Shown here: piece by piece, positions 39,547 through 48,485 of the stretch
Numbering within the stretch: position 1 is the stretch's first letter
Layout: every line of letters begins with the position of its first letter
NCBI RefSeq assembly: GCF_016804325.1
Contig: NZ_CP043627.1
Coordinates: 5,253,001 to 5,317,000, forward strand
Length of the DNA stretch: 64,000 bases
Direction: 5' to 3'
DNA from: Methylobacterium aquaticum
Lineage (GTDB): Bacteria; Pseudomonadota; Alphaproteobacteria; Rhizobiales; Beijerinckiaceae
Notes under the pieces: model-generated
What the model saw: the letters and a program-made list of their open reading frames with translations, nothing else
Told to the model about the DNA's origin: nothing
The model's database searches: none
Translations under genes and position numbers: made by a program

Positions 39547-40961
39547 CCGCGCACCACCGCCTCGGTCTCGGCCTTCGATGTCGGCAGGGAAGCGAGCTCG
39601 GACAGCGCGATCGGCTTTACCGGCGCGCGCAGGCGGTAATAGCCGATCTCCTGCGGCGTCTTCCCCCGCGCCTCGGCCATCAGCTCGGTGACGGTGAGCC
39701 CGCAGAGCCGGCCCTGGCACGGGCCCATGCCGGTGCGGCGATAGGCCTTGAGCTGGTTCGGCCCCGTCGCCCCGATGGCGACCGCCTCGCGGATGTCGCG
39801 GGCGGTGATCTCCTCGCAGCGGCAGACGACCGTGTCGTCCGCGGGGATGCGGAACTGCTTTCCGGGCCGGAACAGCAGGTCGAGGAACGGCCGGCCGCGC
39901 TCGGCCCGCGCCAGGTCGGCCAGCACGCTCTCCCGCGAGTCGAGCTTGGCCCGTGATGCGGGCGCCAGGGCCTCGACGGCCGCGAGCGCGGCGAGGCGGC
40001 CGCGCAGGGCCGCGGCCTCGGCACCGCCGATCCCGGCCCCGTCGCCCGCCACCGCGATGCCCGCGACCGAGGTCGCGCCGTCCCGGCCCAGCACCGGCAA
40101 CCAGGCGAGCTGCACGTCGTCCCAGGCATGCTCGACGCCCGCCGCCATCGCCAGGTTGACGTTCGGCACCACGCCCTGATGCAGCAGCAGCAGCGAGGCC
40201 GGCAGGGTCTCCTCCCGCGCGCCCACCTTGTAGGTGACGCGCGACAGCTTTCCCTCGCCGTGGGCCGCAAGATCGGTGACGCCGGAGACGACACCCACCT
40301 TCGCCCGCACCTCGCGCATCAGCGCCAGGCCCTTGCGGAAATACGGCGAGGTCGCGAAGGCGAGCGCGTGGGGCAGGGCGCCGACGATGTTCTTCCGGTC
40401 GGTGGTGTCGAGGATGCGGTCGATCCGGCCGCCGAGGCGCAGGATCTGCGCCGAGAGCAGCCAGAGCAGCGGGCCCTGGCCGGCGATCACCGTCGGCTCG
40501 TCCGGCACCAGGCCGGAGGATTTGAGCAGCGTCTGGGCGGCGCCGGCGGTCATCACGCCCGGCAAGGTCCAGCCGGGAATCGGGAACGGGCGCTCCAGCG
40601 CCCCGGTCGCCAGGATCACCCGGCGCGCCGTCACGAAGGCCGAGCCGCCGCCGACCGAGACGCCGATCTCCAGCGCCGTGTCGAGGCTCCACACCGTGGC
40701 GCGGTGGATCACCTCGGCGCCGCTCTCGCGCAAGGACCGGACCAGCGCCTCGCCGCTCCAGAAATCGGGTCCGAGCTGGCCGCGGTCGGCGAGCGGGGTC
40801 GAGGTGATGGCGCGCCAGACCTGGCCGCCGGGCCCGGCATTCTCGTCGAGGAGCAGGACCGACAGGCCGGCCCCGGCGGCGGTGGCGGCCGCGGCGAGGC
40901 CGGCCGGGCCGGCCCCGATCACCACGACGTCGTAGGAATCCTTCAGGGGTGCGTTGCTCAC
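39543..40961 (-). CDS. FAD/NAD(P)-binding oxidoreductase, alpha subunit (HcnB/OoxA-like)
   Basis: Two-dinucleotide-fold flavoprotein of 472 residues. N-terminal VVVIGAGPAGLAAAATAA binds FAD, ILATGALERPFPIPGWTLPGV is the family motif, and the C-terminal domain carries four cysteines in VCRCEEIT and GMGPCQGRLCG for an iron-sulfur cluster. The start is GTG 40961, overlapping the 2Fe-2S gene stop as GTGA. It likely transfers electrons between the beta-subunit flavin, the [2Fe-2S] subunit and the respiratory chain. Confidence 0.87.
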   Translation of the reverse strand: MSNAPLKDSYDVVVIGAGPAGLAAAATAAGAGLSVLLLDENAGPGGQVWRAITSTPLADRGQLGPDFWSGEALVRSLRESGAEVIHRATVWSLDTALEIGVSVGGGSAFVTARRVILATGALERPFPIPGWTLPGVMTAGAAQTLLKSSGLVPDEPTVIAGQGPLLWLLSAQILRLGGRIDRILDTTDRKNIVGALPHALAFATSPYFRKGLALMREVRAKVGVVSGVTDLAAHGEGKLSRVTYKVGAREETLPASLLLLHQGVVPNVNLAMAAGVEHAWDDVQLAWLPVLGRDGATSVAGIAVAGDGAGIGGAEAAALRGRLAALAAVEALAPASRAKLDSRESVLADLARAERGRPFLDLLFRPGKQFRIPADDTVVCRCEEITARDIREAVAIGATGPNQLKAYRRTGMGPCQGRLCGLTVTELMAEARGKTPQEIGYYRLRAPVKPIALSELASLPTSKAETEAVVRG

Positions 40962-41254
40962 CGGCCGATCTCCCGCTTGCCCTTCTGGATCTCGATTTCC
41001 ATCCCGTCGGCCACCGGCACGAGGCAGCCCTGGCGGTTGCCGACGCCGTCGATGGTGACGAGGCAGTCGAAGCACACGCCCATCATGCAGTAGGGCAGCC
41101 GCGGCGCCCCGCTGACCGCGGTGAGCCGGCGCACGTCGCGGCCGGAGGCGAGGAGCGCCGCCGAGACGGTATCGCCCGCCCGCGCCTCGACGGCCGTGCC
41201 CTCGACGAGGATGCGGACGATGGGTCTGGTGTCGTGGTCGGATCGCTTGAACAT
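40958..41254 (-). CDS. (2Fe-2S)-binding gamma subunit (HcnA-like)
   Basis: A 98-residue plant-type ferredoxin-like protein. Cluster cysteines lie in PYCMMGVCFDCLV and the later NRQGCL. N-terminal IVRILVEGTAVEARAGDTVSAALL is the usual beta-grasp. It overlaps the alpha subunit gene. Such small subunits complete the HcnABC and D-hydroxyproline-dehydrogenase complexes. Confidence 0.88.
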   Translation of the reverse strand: MFKRSDHDTRPIVRILVEGTAVEARAGDTVSAALLASGRDVRRLTAVSGAPRLPYCMMGVCFDCLVTIDGVGNRQGCLVPVADGMEIEIQKGKREIGR

Positions 41255-41331
41255 GGGCGTCTCCGGGCCCTGTGGGCCTCGATTGATGGCGAAGGTTGCT
41301 GGTGGGAGCCGACGGGACTTTCACCCTCCGG

Positions 41332-41471
41332 GTCATTCCGGGGCCGCGAAGCGGAGCCCGGAATCCAGAACCTCAGTTCGTTCAGGAAGAGGCGGGACGC
41401 ATCCTGCCCAATTCTTCCAGACCTGCGGTTCTGGATCCCGGGCTCTCGCCTGCGGCGAGCCCCGGGATGAC
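41332..41471. repeat. Palindromic repeat, family B copy 2
   Basis: A 140-bp imperfect inverted repeat: left end GTCATTCCGGGGCCGCGAAG, then GGAGCCCGGAATCCAGAAC; right end GTTCTGGATCCCGGGCTC to CGGGATGAC. It lies inside the operon between the second DAO gene and the 2Fe-2S gene. Confidence 0.85.
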
Positions 41472-41524
41472 CCTGTGGGGTGGAACCGTTGCGGGTTCAC
41501 GACTGTGTCCCGCCGGAGATGTCC

Positions 41525-42664
41525 TCAGTAATACCCGCTCCCCGTCCGGCTCTCCTGCGCCGCGAAGCGCTTGGCCGTGAAGGCGCCGACCAGGTCGGGC
41601 TCCAGGCCCCCCTCCGCCACCATCCGGGCGATCTCGAAGGCGTGGTTGGCGGCGAGCGTCACGCCGGAATGGCAGCAGGTGACGAAGGCGCCCGGATGGG
41701 TCTGCGACTGGTCGTAGATCGGAAAACCGTCCCGCGGCATCACCCGGATGCCGGACCAGGTCCGCACCACGTTGAGCCGCGCCAGATGCGGGAAGGTGCG
41801 CTGGGCCCGGTCGGCCATCACGGCGTTGATGCCCTGGCGCATCGAGCGGTCGTCGAGGATGTCCTCCTTGCTGTCGCCGATCATCACCGTGCCCTCGTCG
41901 GTCTGGCGCAGGGTCGCCAGCGTGTGGGGCAGGAACGGCGCGGTGCGCTCGGTGACGAGGATCTGGCCCCGGGTCGGCCCCATCGGGGCCGAGAGGCCGA
42001 CCATCGGGGCGAGGTCCTGGTTGGCGTTGCCGGCGGCGAGCACGACCTTGGCGGCGCGCACCTCGCCGGCCGGCGTCGCCAGCCGGAACTCCCCGCCCTC
42101 GCGGTCGATGCGTGAGACCGGCCGCTCGGGCAGGTAATCGACGCCGAAGGCCTTCATGCCGGCATGCAGCGCCCGGTAGGTGCGCAGCGAATTCACGTGG
42201 CCGTCGAGGGGGCAGAAGCTGCCGCCGGAGACCTCCGGCCCGAGGCCCGGCAGGGCCCGCCCGGCTTCAGCCGCCGATACCATCTCCATCCGGTAGCCGT
42301 CGGCGCCGAGCTGGTTGTGCATCCGGGCGACGAGGTCGGCGCGGCGGCCGTACTCGGCCTCGCCCAGCGTGAGATGGAAGCCGCCATTCTGCTGCAGGCA
42401 CACGTCGAGACCGGTCTGCTCGCGGAGCGCCGCGGCGAGGTTGGCCCAGCTCTTCGCCCCGCGCACGGTCCAGTCGGTATAGGCCGGCATGCCGAGCCCC
42501 TTGCTCTGCACCCAGACGAGGGCGAAGTTCGCCCGCGAGGCGCGCTTGGCGACATCGCCCTCGTCGAGGACGGCCACCCTCTGCCCGAGCCGGCCGAGGC
42601 CCCAGGCGATGGCCGAGCCGAGCAGGCCGCCGCCGATCACGGCGACGTCGTAATCCCTGGACAT
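41525..42664 (-). CDS. FAD-dependent DAO-family oxidoreductase (second)
   Basis: Flavoprotein of 379 residues: VAVIGGGLLGSAIAWGL binds FAD, KRASRANFALVWVQSKGLG is the flavin loop, and TWSGIRVMPRDGFPIYDQS and CHSGVTLAANHAFEIA form the C-terminal FAD-binding part. It resembles glycine/D-amino acid and opine oxidases (OoxB-like). It sits between the permease genes and the heterotrimer genes, suggesting two flavoenzymes acting in sequence or on related imported amines. Confidence 0.85.
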   Translation of the reverse strand: MSRDYDVAVIGGGLLGSAIAWGLGRLGQRVAVLDEGDVAKRASRANFALVWVQSKGLGMPAYTDWTVRGAKSWANLAAALREQTGLDVCLQQNGGFHLTLGEAEYGRRADLVARMHNQLGADGYRMEMVSAAEAGRALPGLGPEVSGGSFCPLDGHVNSLRTYRALHAGMKAFGVDYLPERPVSRIDREGGEFRLATPAGEVRAAKVVLAAGNANQDLAPMVGLSAPMGPTRGQILVTERTAPFLPHTLATLRQTDEGTVMIGDSKEDILDDRSMRQGINAVMADRAQRTFPHLARLNVVRTWSGIRVMPRDGFPIYDQSQTHPGAFVTCCHSGVTLAANHAFEIARMVAEGGLEPDLVGAFTAKRFAAQESRTGSGYY

Positions 42665-42688
42665 GGTGAACTCCTGTACGCAGCCCGC

Positions 42689-43489
42689 TCAGTGGGTCCC
42701 TTTGCCCGCGAGCACGCGGTCGAGGCCGTAGAGGCGATCGAGGACGACGAGGAACGCCATGGTCACGGCGATGACGCAGGCCGAGACCGAGGTGACGAGC
42801 GGGTCGATGTTGTCCTGGATGTAGAGGAACATGCGCACCGGCAGCGTCTCGGTGCCGGGCGCGGCGAGGAAGACCGTCATGGTCAGGTCGTCGAAGGACT
42901 GGATGAAGGCGAGCGCCCAGCCGCTCACGACGCCCGGCAGGATCAGCGGCAGGGTCACACGGCGAAACAGCGTGAACCCGCCGGCTCCGAGCGAGACCGC
43001 CGCCCGCTCGAGCGCCGGATCGAGCCCGGCCGCCGCGGCGAGCGTCAGCCGGAAGGCGAAGGGAAACACCACGACGATGTGGGCGGCGAGCAGCGCCAGG
43101 AAGGTGCCGCCGAGATTCAGCGCCGTGAAGAAGCGCAGGAAGGCGACGCCGAGCACCACGTGCGGGATCATCAGGGGCGACAGGAACAAGGCCTGGAGCG
43201 CGCCCCGTCCCGGGACCGGGTAGCGGGTGAGCGCGAGTGCGGCCGGCACCGCAACCAGCACCGCGACGAGGGACGACAGCGCGCCGAGCCCGAGGCTGAC
43301 CCAGAAGGCGTGGATGAATTCGGGGTAGTCGGCGATCGCCCTGAACCAGCGCAGCGAGAATCCGTTCGTCGGCAGCGAGAGGAAGCCCTCCGGCGTGAAG
43401 GCGACGAGGCAGACGACGACGATCGGCGCCAGCATGAAGGTGACGAACAGGCCGTGGAAGGCGAGCGCCAGGGGGCCGTTGCGGCTCAT
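42689..43489 (-). CDS. ABC permease, PotC-type (spermidine/putrescine-like family)
   Basis: Inner-membrane permease of 266 residues with about six hydrophobic segments and the EAA loop ALERAAVSLGAGGFTLFRRVTLP. Its start overlaps the upstream permease stop as ATGA. Family members import polyamines, opines or other cationic and amino compounds. It pairs with the next permease. Confidence 0.9.
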   Translation of the reverse strand: MSRNGPLALAFHGLFVTFMLAPIVVVCLVAFTPEGFLSLPTNGFSLRWFRAIADYPEFIHAFWVSLGLGALSSLVAVLVAVPAALALTRYPVPGRGALQALFLSPLMIPHVVLGVAFLRFFTALNLGGTFLALLAAHIVVVFPFAFRLTLAAAAGLDPALERAAVSLGAGGFTLFRRVTLPLILPGVVSGWALAFIQSFDDLTMTVFLAAPGTETLPVRMFLYIQDNIDPLVTSVSACVIAVTMAFLVVLDRLYGLDRVLAGKGTH

Positions 43490-44400
43490 GCGGACACCTC
43501 GGCGTAGCGGCGTTCGACCAGCGCGTTGGCGCCGACGACGATCAGGATCAGGCCGAGCAGCAGCAGCACCGCCACCGCGGCGCCGAGCGGCCAGTTCAGG
43601 GTGTTGAGGAACTCGTCATAGGCCAGCGTCGCCGCGACCTTGAGCCGGCGCCCGCCGATGATCGCCGGCGTCGCGAAGGCGCTGGCCGAGAGCGAGAACA
43701 CGATGATGGCGCCCGACAGCACGCCCGGCATGATCTGCGGCAGGACGATGCGGCGGATGATGGTGATGGGACCCGCGCCGAGGGACATCGCGGCGTGCTC
43801 CACCTGCGGGTCGAGGCGCTGGAGCGCGGCCCAGACCGACAGCACCATGAACGGCATCATCACGTGGACGAGGGCGATCACCACCCCGGTCTCGGTGAAC
43901 AGGAAGGGGAGGGGGGACGCAATCACCCCGAGCGACATCAGCAGCTTGTTGGCGAGCCCGTTGGAGCCGCCGAACAGGAGCGCCCAGCCGAGCGTGCGCG
44001 CCACCACCGAGATGAGCAGCGGCCCGAGGATCAGGAGCAGGAAGATCCCGCGCCAGCGCCCGCTCATCCGGTTGAGGATGTAGGCCTCCGGCGCGCCGAG
44101 CAGCGCTGTGACCAGCGTGGTGAGGAGCGCGATGCGCAGCGTGCGCGCGAACATCTCGGCGTAGTACGGATCGGTCGCGATCTCCTGCCAGTTCTTCAGG
44201 ATCAGGACCGGTTCGATGCCCTTGTACTGGCCCCAATCGTGGAACGAGAGCAGCACCGTCATCGCCAGCGGCACCAGCACGACACCGGTGAACAGCATCA
44301 GGGCCGGCAGGATCAGCCAGAGCGGCGCGCGGCTGGCGCGGGGCTCAGGCACCGTCGCCGGGGCGGCGGCCGGGAGAGAGGTGGTCGCGGCGGCGCTCAC
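43486..44400 (-). CDS. ABC permease, PotB-type
   Basis: Inner-membrane permease of 304 residues. An Ala/Pro-rich cytoplasmic N-terminus precedes the first helix (LWLILPALMLFTGVVLVPL). The EAA loop reads QVEHAAMSLGAGPITIIRRIVLP. The start is GTG 44400, overlapping the ATPase stop as GTGA. Confidence 0.9.
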   Translation of the reverse strand: MSAAATTSLPAAAPATVPEPRASRAPLWLILPALMLFTGVVLVPLAMTVLLSFHDWGQYKGIEPVLILKNWQEIATDPYYAEMFARTLRIALLTTLVTALLGAPEAYILNRMSGRWRGIFLLLILGPLLISVVARTLGWALLFGGSNGLANKLLMSLGVIASPLPFLFTETGVVIALVHVMMPFMVLSVWAALQRLDPQVEHAAMSLGAGPITIIRRIVLPQIMPGVLSGAIIVFSLSASAFATPAIIGGRRLKVAATLAYDEFLNTLNWPLGAAVAVLLLLGLILIVVGANALVERRYAEVSA

Positions 44401-45455
44401 GCGGCGGCTCCGGTGCTCACGCTCATGTCCTCGGGGCGCCAGGCGAGGCGCACCGCCTCGCCCTCGCCGGGCTGAGCGAGACCGTCGTTGGGGCGCACCA
44501 CGATCGCCGGGCCGCATTCGGTCTCGCACTGGAACAGCCAGTGATTGCCCTGGAAGATGCGGGCGACGACCCGGGCCGGCAGGCCTTCATCCGAGAATCC
44601 GATCCGCTCGGGGCGCACGCTGACCGTCACCGGGCCGCGCACGCCCACCGGAGCCGGCGCGCTCCAGCCGCCGGCGACGATCCGGGCGGGGGCGGCCCCC
44701 TCGACCTTCGCGGCAAAGTCGTTGGTCTTGCCGAGGAACTGCGCGACGAAGGCGGAGCTAGGGCGCTCGTAGGTGTCCTGCGGCGTGCCGATCTGCTCGA
44801 TGCGGCCCTTGCTCATCACCACGATCCGGTCGGAGAGGGACAGCGCCTCGCCCTGGTCGTGGGTGACGAGGATGGTGGTGGTGCCGAGGTTGCGCTGGAT
44901 TTGGCGCAGCTCGATCTGCATCTCCTCGCGCAGCTTGGCATCGAGATTCGACAGCGGCTCGTCGAGGAGCAGCACGCTCGGGCGGATGACGAGGGCGCGG
45001 GCGAGCGCCACACGCTGCTGCTGGCCGCCGGACATCCGGCGCGGATGGCGGTCCTCGTACCCGGCGAGTCCCACCATCGCGAGGGCGGCGCGGACCCGCT
45101 CGGTGCGCTCGGAGCGCGACACCCGCTGCATCTCAAGCCCGAAGGCGACGTTCTCGGCCGCCGTCATGTGCGGGAACAGCGCGTAGCTCTGGAAGACGAT
45201 GCCCAGCCCACGCTTCGACGGGTGGACGCTCGTCAGGTCGCGCCCCTCGAGCCGGATCGTGCCGCGGGAGGGCTGGAGGAAGCCGGCGATCATCTGCAGC
45301 GTCGTGGTCTTGCCGCAGCCCGAGGGGCCGAGGAACGAGATGAACTCGCCCGGCGCCACCGCGAGGGAAAAGTCCTCGACCGCGACATGGGGCCCGAAGG
45401 CCTTGGCGACGTGATCGAGTTCGAGGAGCGGGGCGGAGCGGGGGAGTGGGGTCAT
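44397..45455 (-). CDS. ABC ATPase, PotA-type
   Basis: ATPase of 352 residues powering the PotBC-like permeases. Walker A GPSGCGKTT, Q-loop FQSYALFPH, signature RMSGGQQQRVALARAL, Walker B VLLLDEPLSNLD and H-loop VTHDQGEAL are all present, followed by a TOBE domain with VSVRPERIGF. The ATG at 45455 starts the conserved domain; longer in-frame starts lie within repeat C2. Confidence 0.92.
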   Translation of the reverse strand: MTPLPRSAPLLELDHVAKAFGPHVAVEDFSLAVAPGEFISFLGPSGCGKTTTLQMIAGFLQPSRGTIRLEGRDLTSVHPSKRGLGIVFQSYALFPHMTAAENVAFGLEMQRVSRSERTERVRAALAMVGLAGYEDRHPRRMSGGQQQRVALARALVIRPSVLLLDEPLSNLDAKLREEMQIELRQIQRNLGTTTILVTHDQGEALSLSDRIVVMSKGRIEQIGTPQDTYERPSSAFVAQFLGKTNDFAAKVEGAAPARIVAGGWSAPAPVGVRGPVTVSVRPERIGFSDEGLPARVVARIFQGNHWLFQCETECGPAIVVRPNDGLAQPGEGEAVRLAWRPEDMSVSTGAAA

Positions 45456-45499
45456 GCGAAGGGTCCGGGGCTGTCCGGGAGAAGAAGAAGCGCAGGTCC

Positions 45500-45647
45500 C
45501 CCCTCTCCCGTGTGGGAGAGGGGCCGGGGGTGAGGGTGCTACGCTTCCGAGCAAAACTCAGACCTTCGAGCTGCCAGCACCACGCTCAGCGATTTATGCT
45601 GAAGCGTGTCACCCTCACCCCTACCCCTCTCCCACACGGGAGAGGGG
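45500..45647. repeat. Long palindromic repeat, family C copy 2
   Basis: 148 bp with arms CCCCTCTCCCGTGTGGGAGA (left) and CTCTCCCACACGGGAGAGGGG (right, internal palindromes), and an inner pair GGGGGTGAGGGTG with CACCCTCACCCC. It separates the binding-protein gene from the ATPase gene and may lower downstream expression. Confidence 0.85.
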
Positions 45648-45710
45648 ATCCCGCGATTTACTTGAAAATACTTTCGAGCATGGAAACCCGAGAGAACGAG
45701 TGAATACCCC

Positions 45711-46745
45711 TCACCGCTCCACCTCCCGGTTCCACCGTTTCGTCCACTCCTCGCGCTTCTCGTTCACCACGCTCCAGTCCGGGGTGTAGAGGGCGGCGGC
45801 CCGCGCGCCGACAGGGGCCATCTTGATCATCTCCGGCGGCACCTCGACCGATTTCAGGACCGGGCCGTAGCCGTATTCCTTCAGCATCGTGAGCTGGACC
45901 TTGGGATCGAGCAAAGCCTTGATGAAGGCGCCGGCGAGGGGCGAGGCCTTCGGCTTCGCCACCGGGCAGGCGGCGGTGAGGAGCGCCACCGCGCCCTCCT
46001 TCGGATAGACGAAATCGACCGGGAAGCCGGTATTGGCCAGCCCCTGCACCCGGCCGGTGCCCCACACCGCGATCACCGCCTGGCCGGACTGGAACAGCTC
46101 GGTCATCTTGCCGGGCGACGGCTCGTAGGCGAGCACGTTCGGGTTGATCTCGGACTTGAAGATCTTGAACGCGGAATCGACGTTCTTCTCGCTGCCGCCG
46201 TTCATCTTCGCCAGCATCACCAGGACGTTGAGCCCGTAGGTGTTGTTGATCGGCGGGATGACGAGGGACTGGCGGTACTTGGGATCCTTGAGGTCGTTCC
46301 AGGAGGTCGGCGGCGCCCAGCCCTTCTCCGCGAAGACCTTGGTGTTGTACATCAGGCCCGTCGCGACGAGGCCGGTCGCCACCGCCCGGTCGTCCTTGAA
46401 GCGGGCGAGATCGTAGAGGTCGGCCGGCAGGTCCCCGACCTTATCGCAGAATCCGAGCTGGATCGCCTGGTACATCGGGCCGTCATCGACGATGGCGACG
46501 TCGATCTGCTGGTTGCCCTTCTGCGCCTGGAGCTTGGCGAGCGTGTCGGTGGAGTTGCCGGCGACGTACTCGACCTTGACGTTGTTGGCCTTCTCGAAGG
46601 CCGGAATCACCTCGGTGCGGATCGTCTTCTCGAACGAGCCGCCATAGCCGGCGACGTAGAGCGTCGTCTGCTGCGCCCGGGCAGGGGCGAGGGAGGTCGC
46701 CAGGGCCGTGAGGCCGAGGGCGGTCAGGAGGCCGAGCTGCTTCAC
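45711..46745 (-). CDS. ABC substrate-binding protein, PotD/opine-type
   Basis: Periplasmic binding protein of 344 residues, extracellular solute-binding family 1/polyamine type. Signal peptide from GTG 46745 (VKQLGLLTALGLTALATSL, cleavage near ARAQ). Mature motifs are LYVAGYGGSFEKTIRTEVIP, YVAGNSTDTLAKLQAQ, ATGLMYNTKVFAEKG and FQSGQAVIAVWGTGR. GGAGACAGG precedes the start. It is the first gene of the leftward operon and faces the LysR gene. Confidence 0.9.
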   Translation of the reverse strand: MKQLGLLTALGLTALATSLAPARAQQTTLYVAGYGGSFEKTIRTEVIPAFEKANNVKVEYVAGNSTDTLAKLQAQKGNQQIDVAIVDDGPMYQAIQLGFCDKVGDLPADLYDLARFKDDRAVATGLVATGLMYNTKVFAEKGWAPPTSWNDLKDPKYRQSLVIPPINNTYGLNVLVMLAKMNGGSEKNVDSAFKIFKSEINPNVLAYEPSPGKMTELFQSGQAVIAVWGTGRVQGLANTGFPVDFVYPKEGAVALLTAACPVAKPKASPLAGAFIKALLDPKVQLTMLKEYGYGPVLKSVEVPPEMIKMAPVGARAAALYTPDWSVVNEKREEWTKRWNREVER

Positions 46746-46909
46746 CAAGAACCTGTCTCCTCTCGCGGACGCGATGCGGCGCTGCACAAGAATCTACCAT
46801 GGCGCGCCGATAGGCAAAAAGGTGCAGGGACCGTCGGGAATCGTCCAATGCGAAATGGCGCGCTCTTCATGTCGAAATGTTATGGTTCGCAACGGCGAGG
46901 GAGGCACGT

Positions 46910-47815
46910 TTGGCACGAATCAACCTGCGGCAGGTCGAGGCCTTCCGCGCCACGATGCTGACCGGCAGCGTCACCGAGGCCGCCACCCTGATGGGGGTGA
47001 CGCAGCCGGCGGTGAGCCGGCTCCTGCGCGACCTCCAGGCCGTCCTCAACATGCCGCTGTTCGAGAAGCGCGGCACCGGCCTGGTTCCGACGGCGGCCGC
47101 GACCGCGCTCTATACGGAGGTCGAGCGCTCCTTCGTCGGGCTGGAGCGGATCGGCGCGGCGGCGGAAGAAATCCGCTCCCGGCGCACCGGGTTCCTGCGG
47201 GTCGCGGCCCTGCCGGCGCTCGCCAACGGCTACCTGCCGCGGCTCGCCGGGCACTTCCTCAAGGACCGGCCGAACCTGAACCTGTCGCTGTTCGGGGTCA
47301 TCTCGCCGATCGTGGTCGACTGGGTGACGAACAACCAGTGCGATGTCGGCTTCGCCGAGGTGCCGATCGCCCATGAGGGCGTGCCGAGCCGGCGCCTGCC
47401 GGCGGTGGCGCGGGTGGCGGTGCTGCCGGAGGGCCATCGCCTGGCGGAGAAGGCCGTGCTCGGGCCGCGCGACTTCGAGGGCGAGACCTTCGTGTCGCTC
47501 ACCGCCGGCTCGACCGGGCGCCACCTCGTCGACCAGGCCTTCCACCGCGACGGCGTGCGCCGGAACCTGCGCATCGAGACGGCCCTGTCGGAGATCCTGT
47601 GCGGGCTGGTCTCGTCGGGCATCGGGGTGTCGATCTCCGATCCGTTCACCGCCCGGGAATTCGAGGGCCGCGGCGTGGTGGTGCGCCCCTTCCTGCCGCG
47701 GATCGAGTTCGAGTGCGCCGCGGTGTTCCCGCCCCAGCGCAGCCCGTCCCCCGTCGCGCTCGACCTCGTCGAGGCGGTGCGACAGTCGATGACGGCGCCG
47801 CCCTATGCGGGGTAA
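46910..47815 (+). CDS. LysR-family regulator of the amine/opine operon
   Basis: Transcription activator/repressor of 301 residues. The winged helix (INLRQVEAFRATMLTGSVTEAATLMGVTQPAVSRLLRDL) is followed by the co-inducer domain (FLRVAALPALANGYLP, GVISPIVVDWV). It resembles OccR/NocR-type opine regulators. A TTG start at 46910 is preferred because GGGAGGC precedes it and the protein then begins at the canonical RINLRQ; ATG 46877 is the alternative. Divergent from the transport-oxidase operon it presumably controls. Confidence 0.9.
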   Translation: MARINLRQVEAFRATMLTGSVTEAATLMGVTQPAVSRLLRDLQAVLNMPLFEKRGTGLVPTAAATALYTEVERSFVGLERIGAAAEEIRSRRTGFLRVAALPALANGYLPRLAGHFLKDRPNLNLSLFGVISPIVVDWVTNNQCDVGFAEVPIAHEGVPSRRLPAVARVAVLPEGHRLAEKAVLGPRDFEGETFVSLTAGSTGRHLVDQAFHRDGVRRNLRIETALSEILCGLVSSGIGVSISDPFTAREFEGRGVVVRPFLPRIEFECAAVFPPQRSPSPVALDLVEAVRQSMTAPPYAG

Positions 47816-48033
47816 TGGAAGACGTCCGAAGAAAAGAAGTAGGGCGCCGCCCACACTGGCTTTCGCATTCACACATCCCGGCTTGAGTGCCTTATCCTCT
47901 CGGATTCTCCTCGATTTGCAAAAAGAGAAGCGTGAGGGAATGTTCCATCCTGCCCGCGACTTCATCCTGAGAGCCTGTTTGAGCAGGATTCCTACCCAAT
48001 ATTCGAGGCAGACGGGATCATCCTACCCGCTAA
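47816..48033. other. Intergenic stretch before the paired A repeats
   Basis: No gene recognised. Composition is less GC-rich than coding DNA. It contains the end of the LysR transcript and no clear terminator with a T-run. Confidence 0.5.
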
Positions 48034-48152
48034 CCTCATCCTGAGGTGCGAACGAAGTGAGCCTCGAAGGAGGGCTCCAGGAATCGCAGAGACTTCTGGA
48101 GCCCTCCTTCGAGGTCAGTCGATCTGCGATCGACTAACACCTCAGGATGAGG
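48034..48152. repeat. Long palindromic repeat, family A copy 7
   Basis: A 119-bp complete copy: left arm, CGAACGAAGTGAG, inner arms, right accessory hairpin GTCAGTCGAT-CTGCG-ATCGACTAAC, right arm. Confidence 0.92.
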
Positions 48153-48216
48153 TGGAATGGTAGGATATCTCCTGATTTTTCTCGATTTTTGTCAAACCAC
48201 GCTGCTCAAACAGGCT

Positions 48217-48353
48217 CTGAGGTGCGGGCGATCGAAGATCGCTGAGCCTCGAAGGAGGGCTCCAGGGATCGCAGAGGCTTCTGGAGCCCTCCTTCGAGGT
48301 CAGTCGATCTGCGATCGCGTGCGATCTCTGATCGCCAACACCTCAGGATGAGG
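48217..48353. repeat. Long palindromic repeat, family A copy 8 (truncated left arm)
   Basis: About 137 bp. The left outer arm is cut to CTGAGGTG; the inner arms are intact. The right accessory hairpin is expanded: GATCTGCGATC is followed by a second GCGATCTCTGATCGCC. Only 64 bp separate it from copy 7, the same tandem arrangement as copies 5 and 6. Confidence 0.88.
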
Positions 48354-48485
48354 TTGCGTGTGGGACAGAGAGCCTGAGTCGATCGACCAGACTCTTACAG
48401 GTAGCGCGTTTCTCGTCCTTACGAGCTTGATCTTCGAAGGGCTTTTCGCCGGAGAGCGCAGATCGGCCCCCCGGTCACGACGACG

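Noticed and set aside
37691..48353. CRISPR array from the recurring A repeats
   Set aside because: The units are long palindromes far apart or in pairs, without regular unique spacers and without cas genes.
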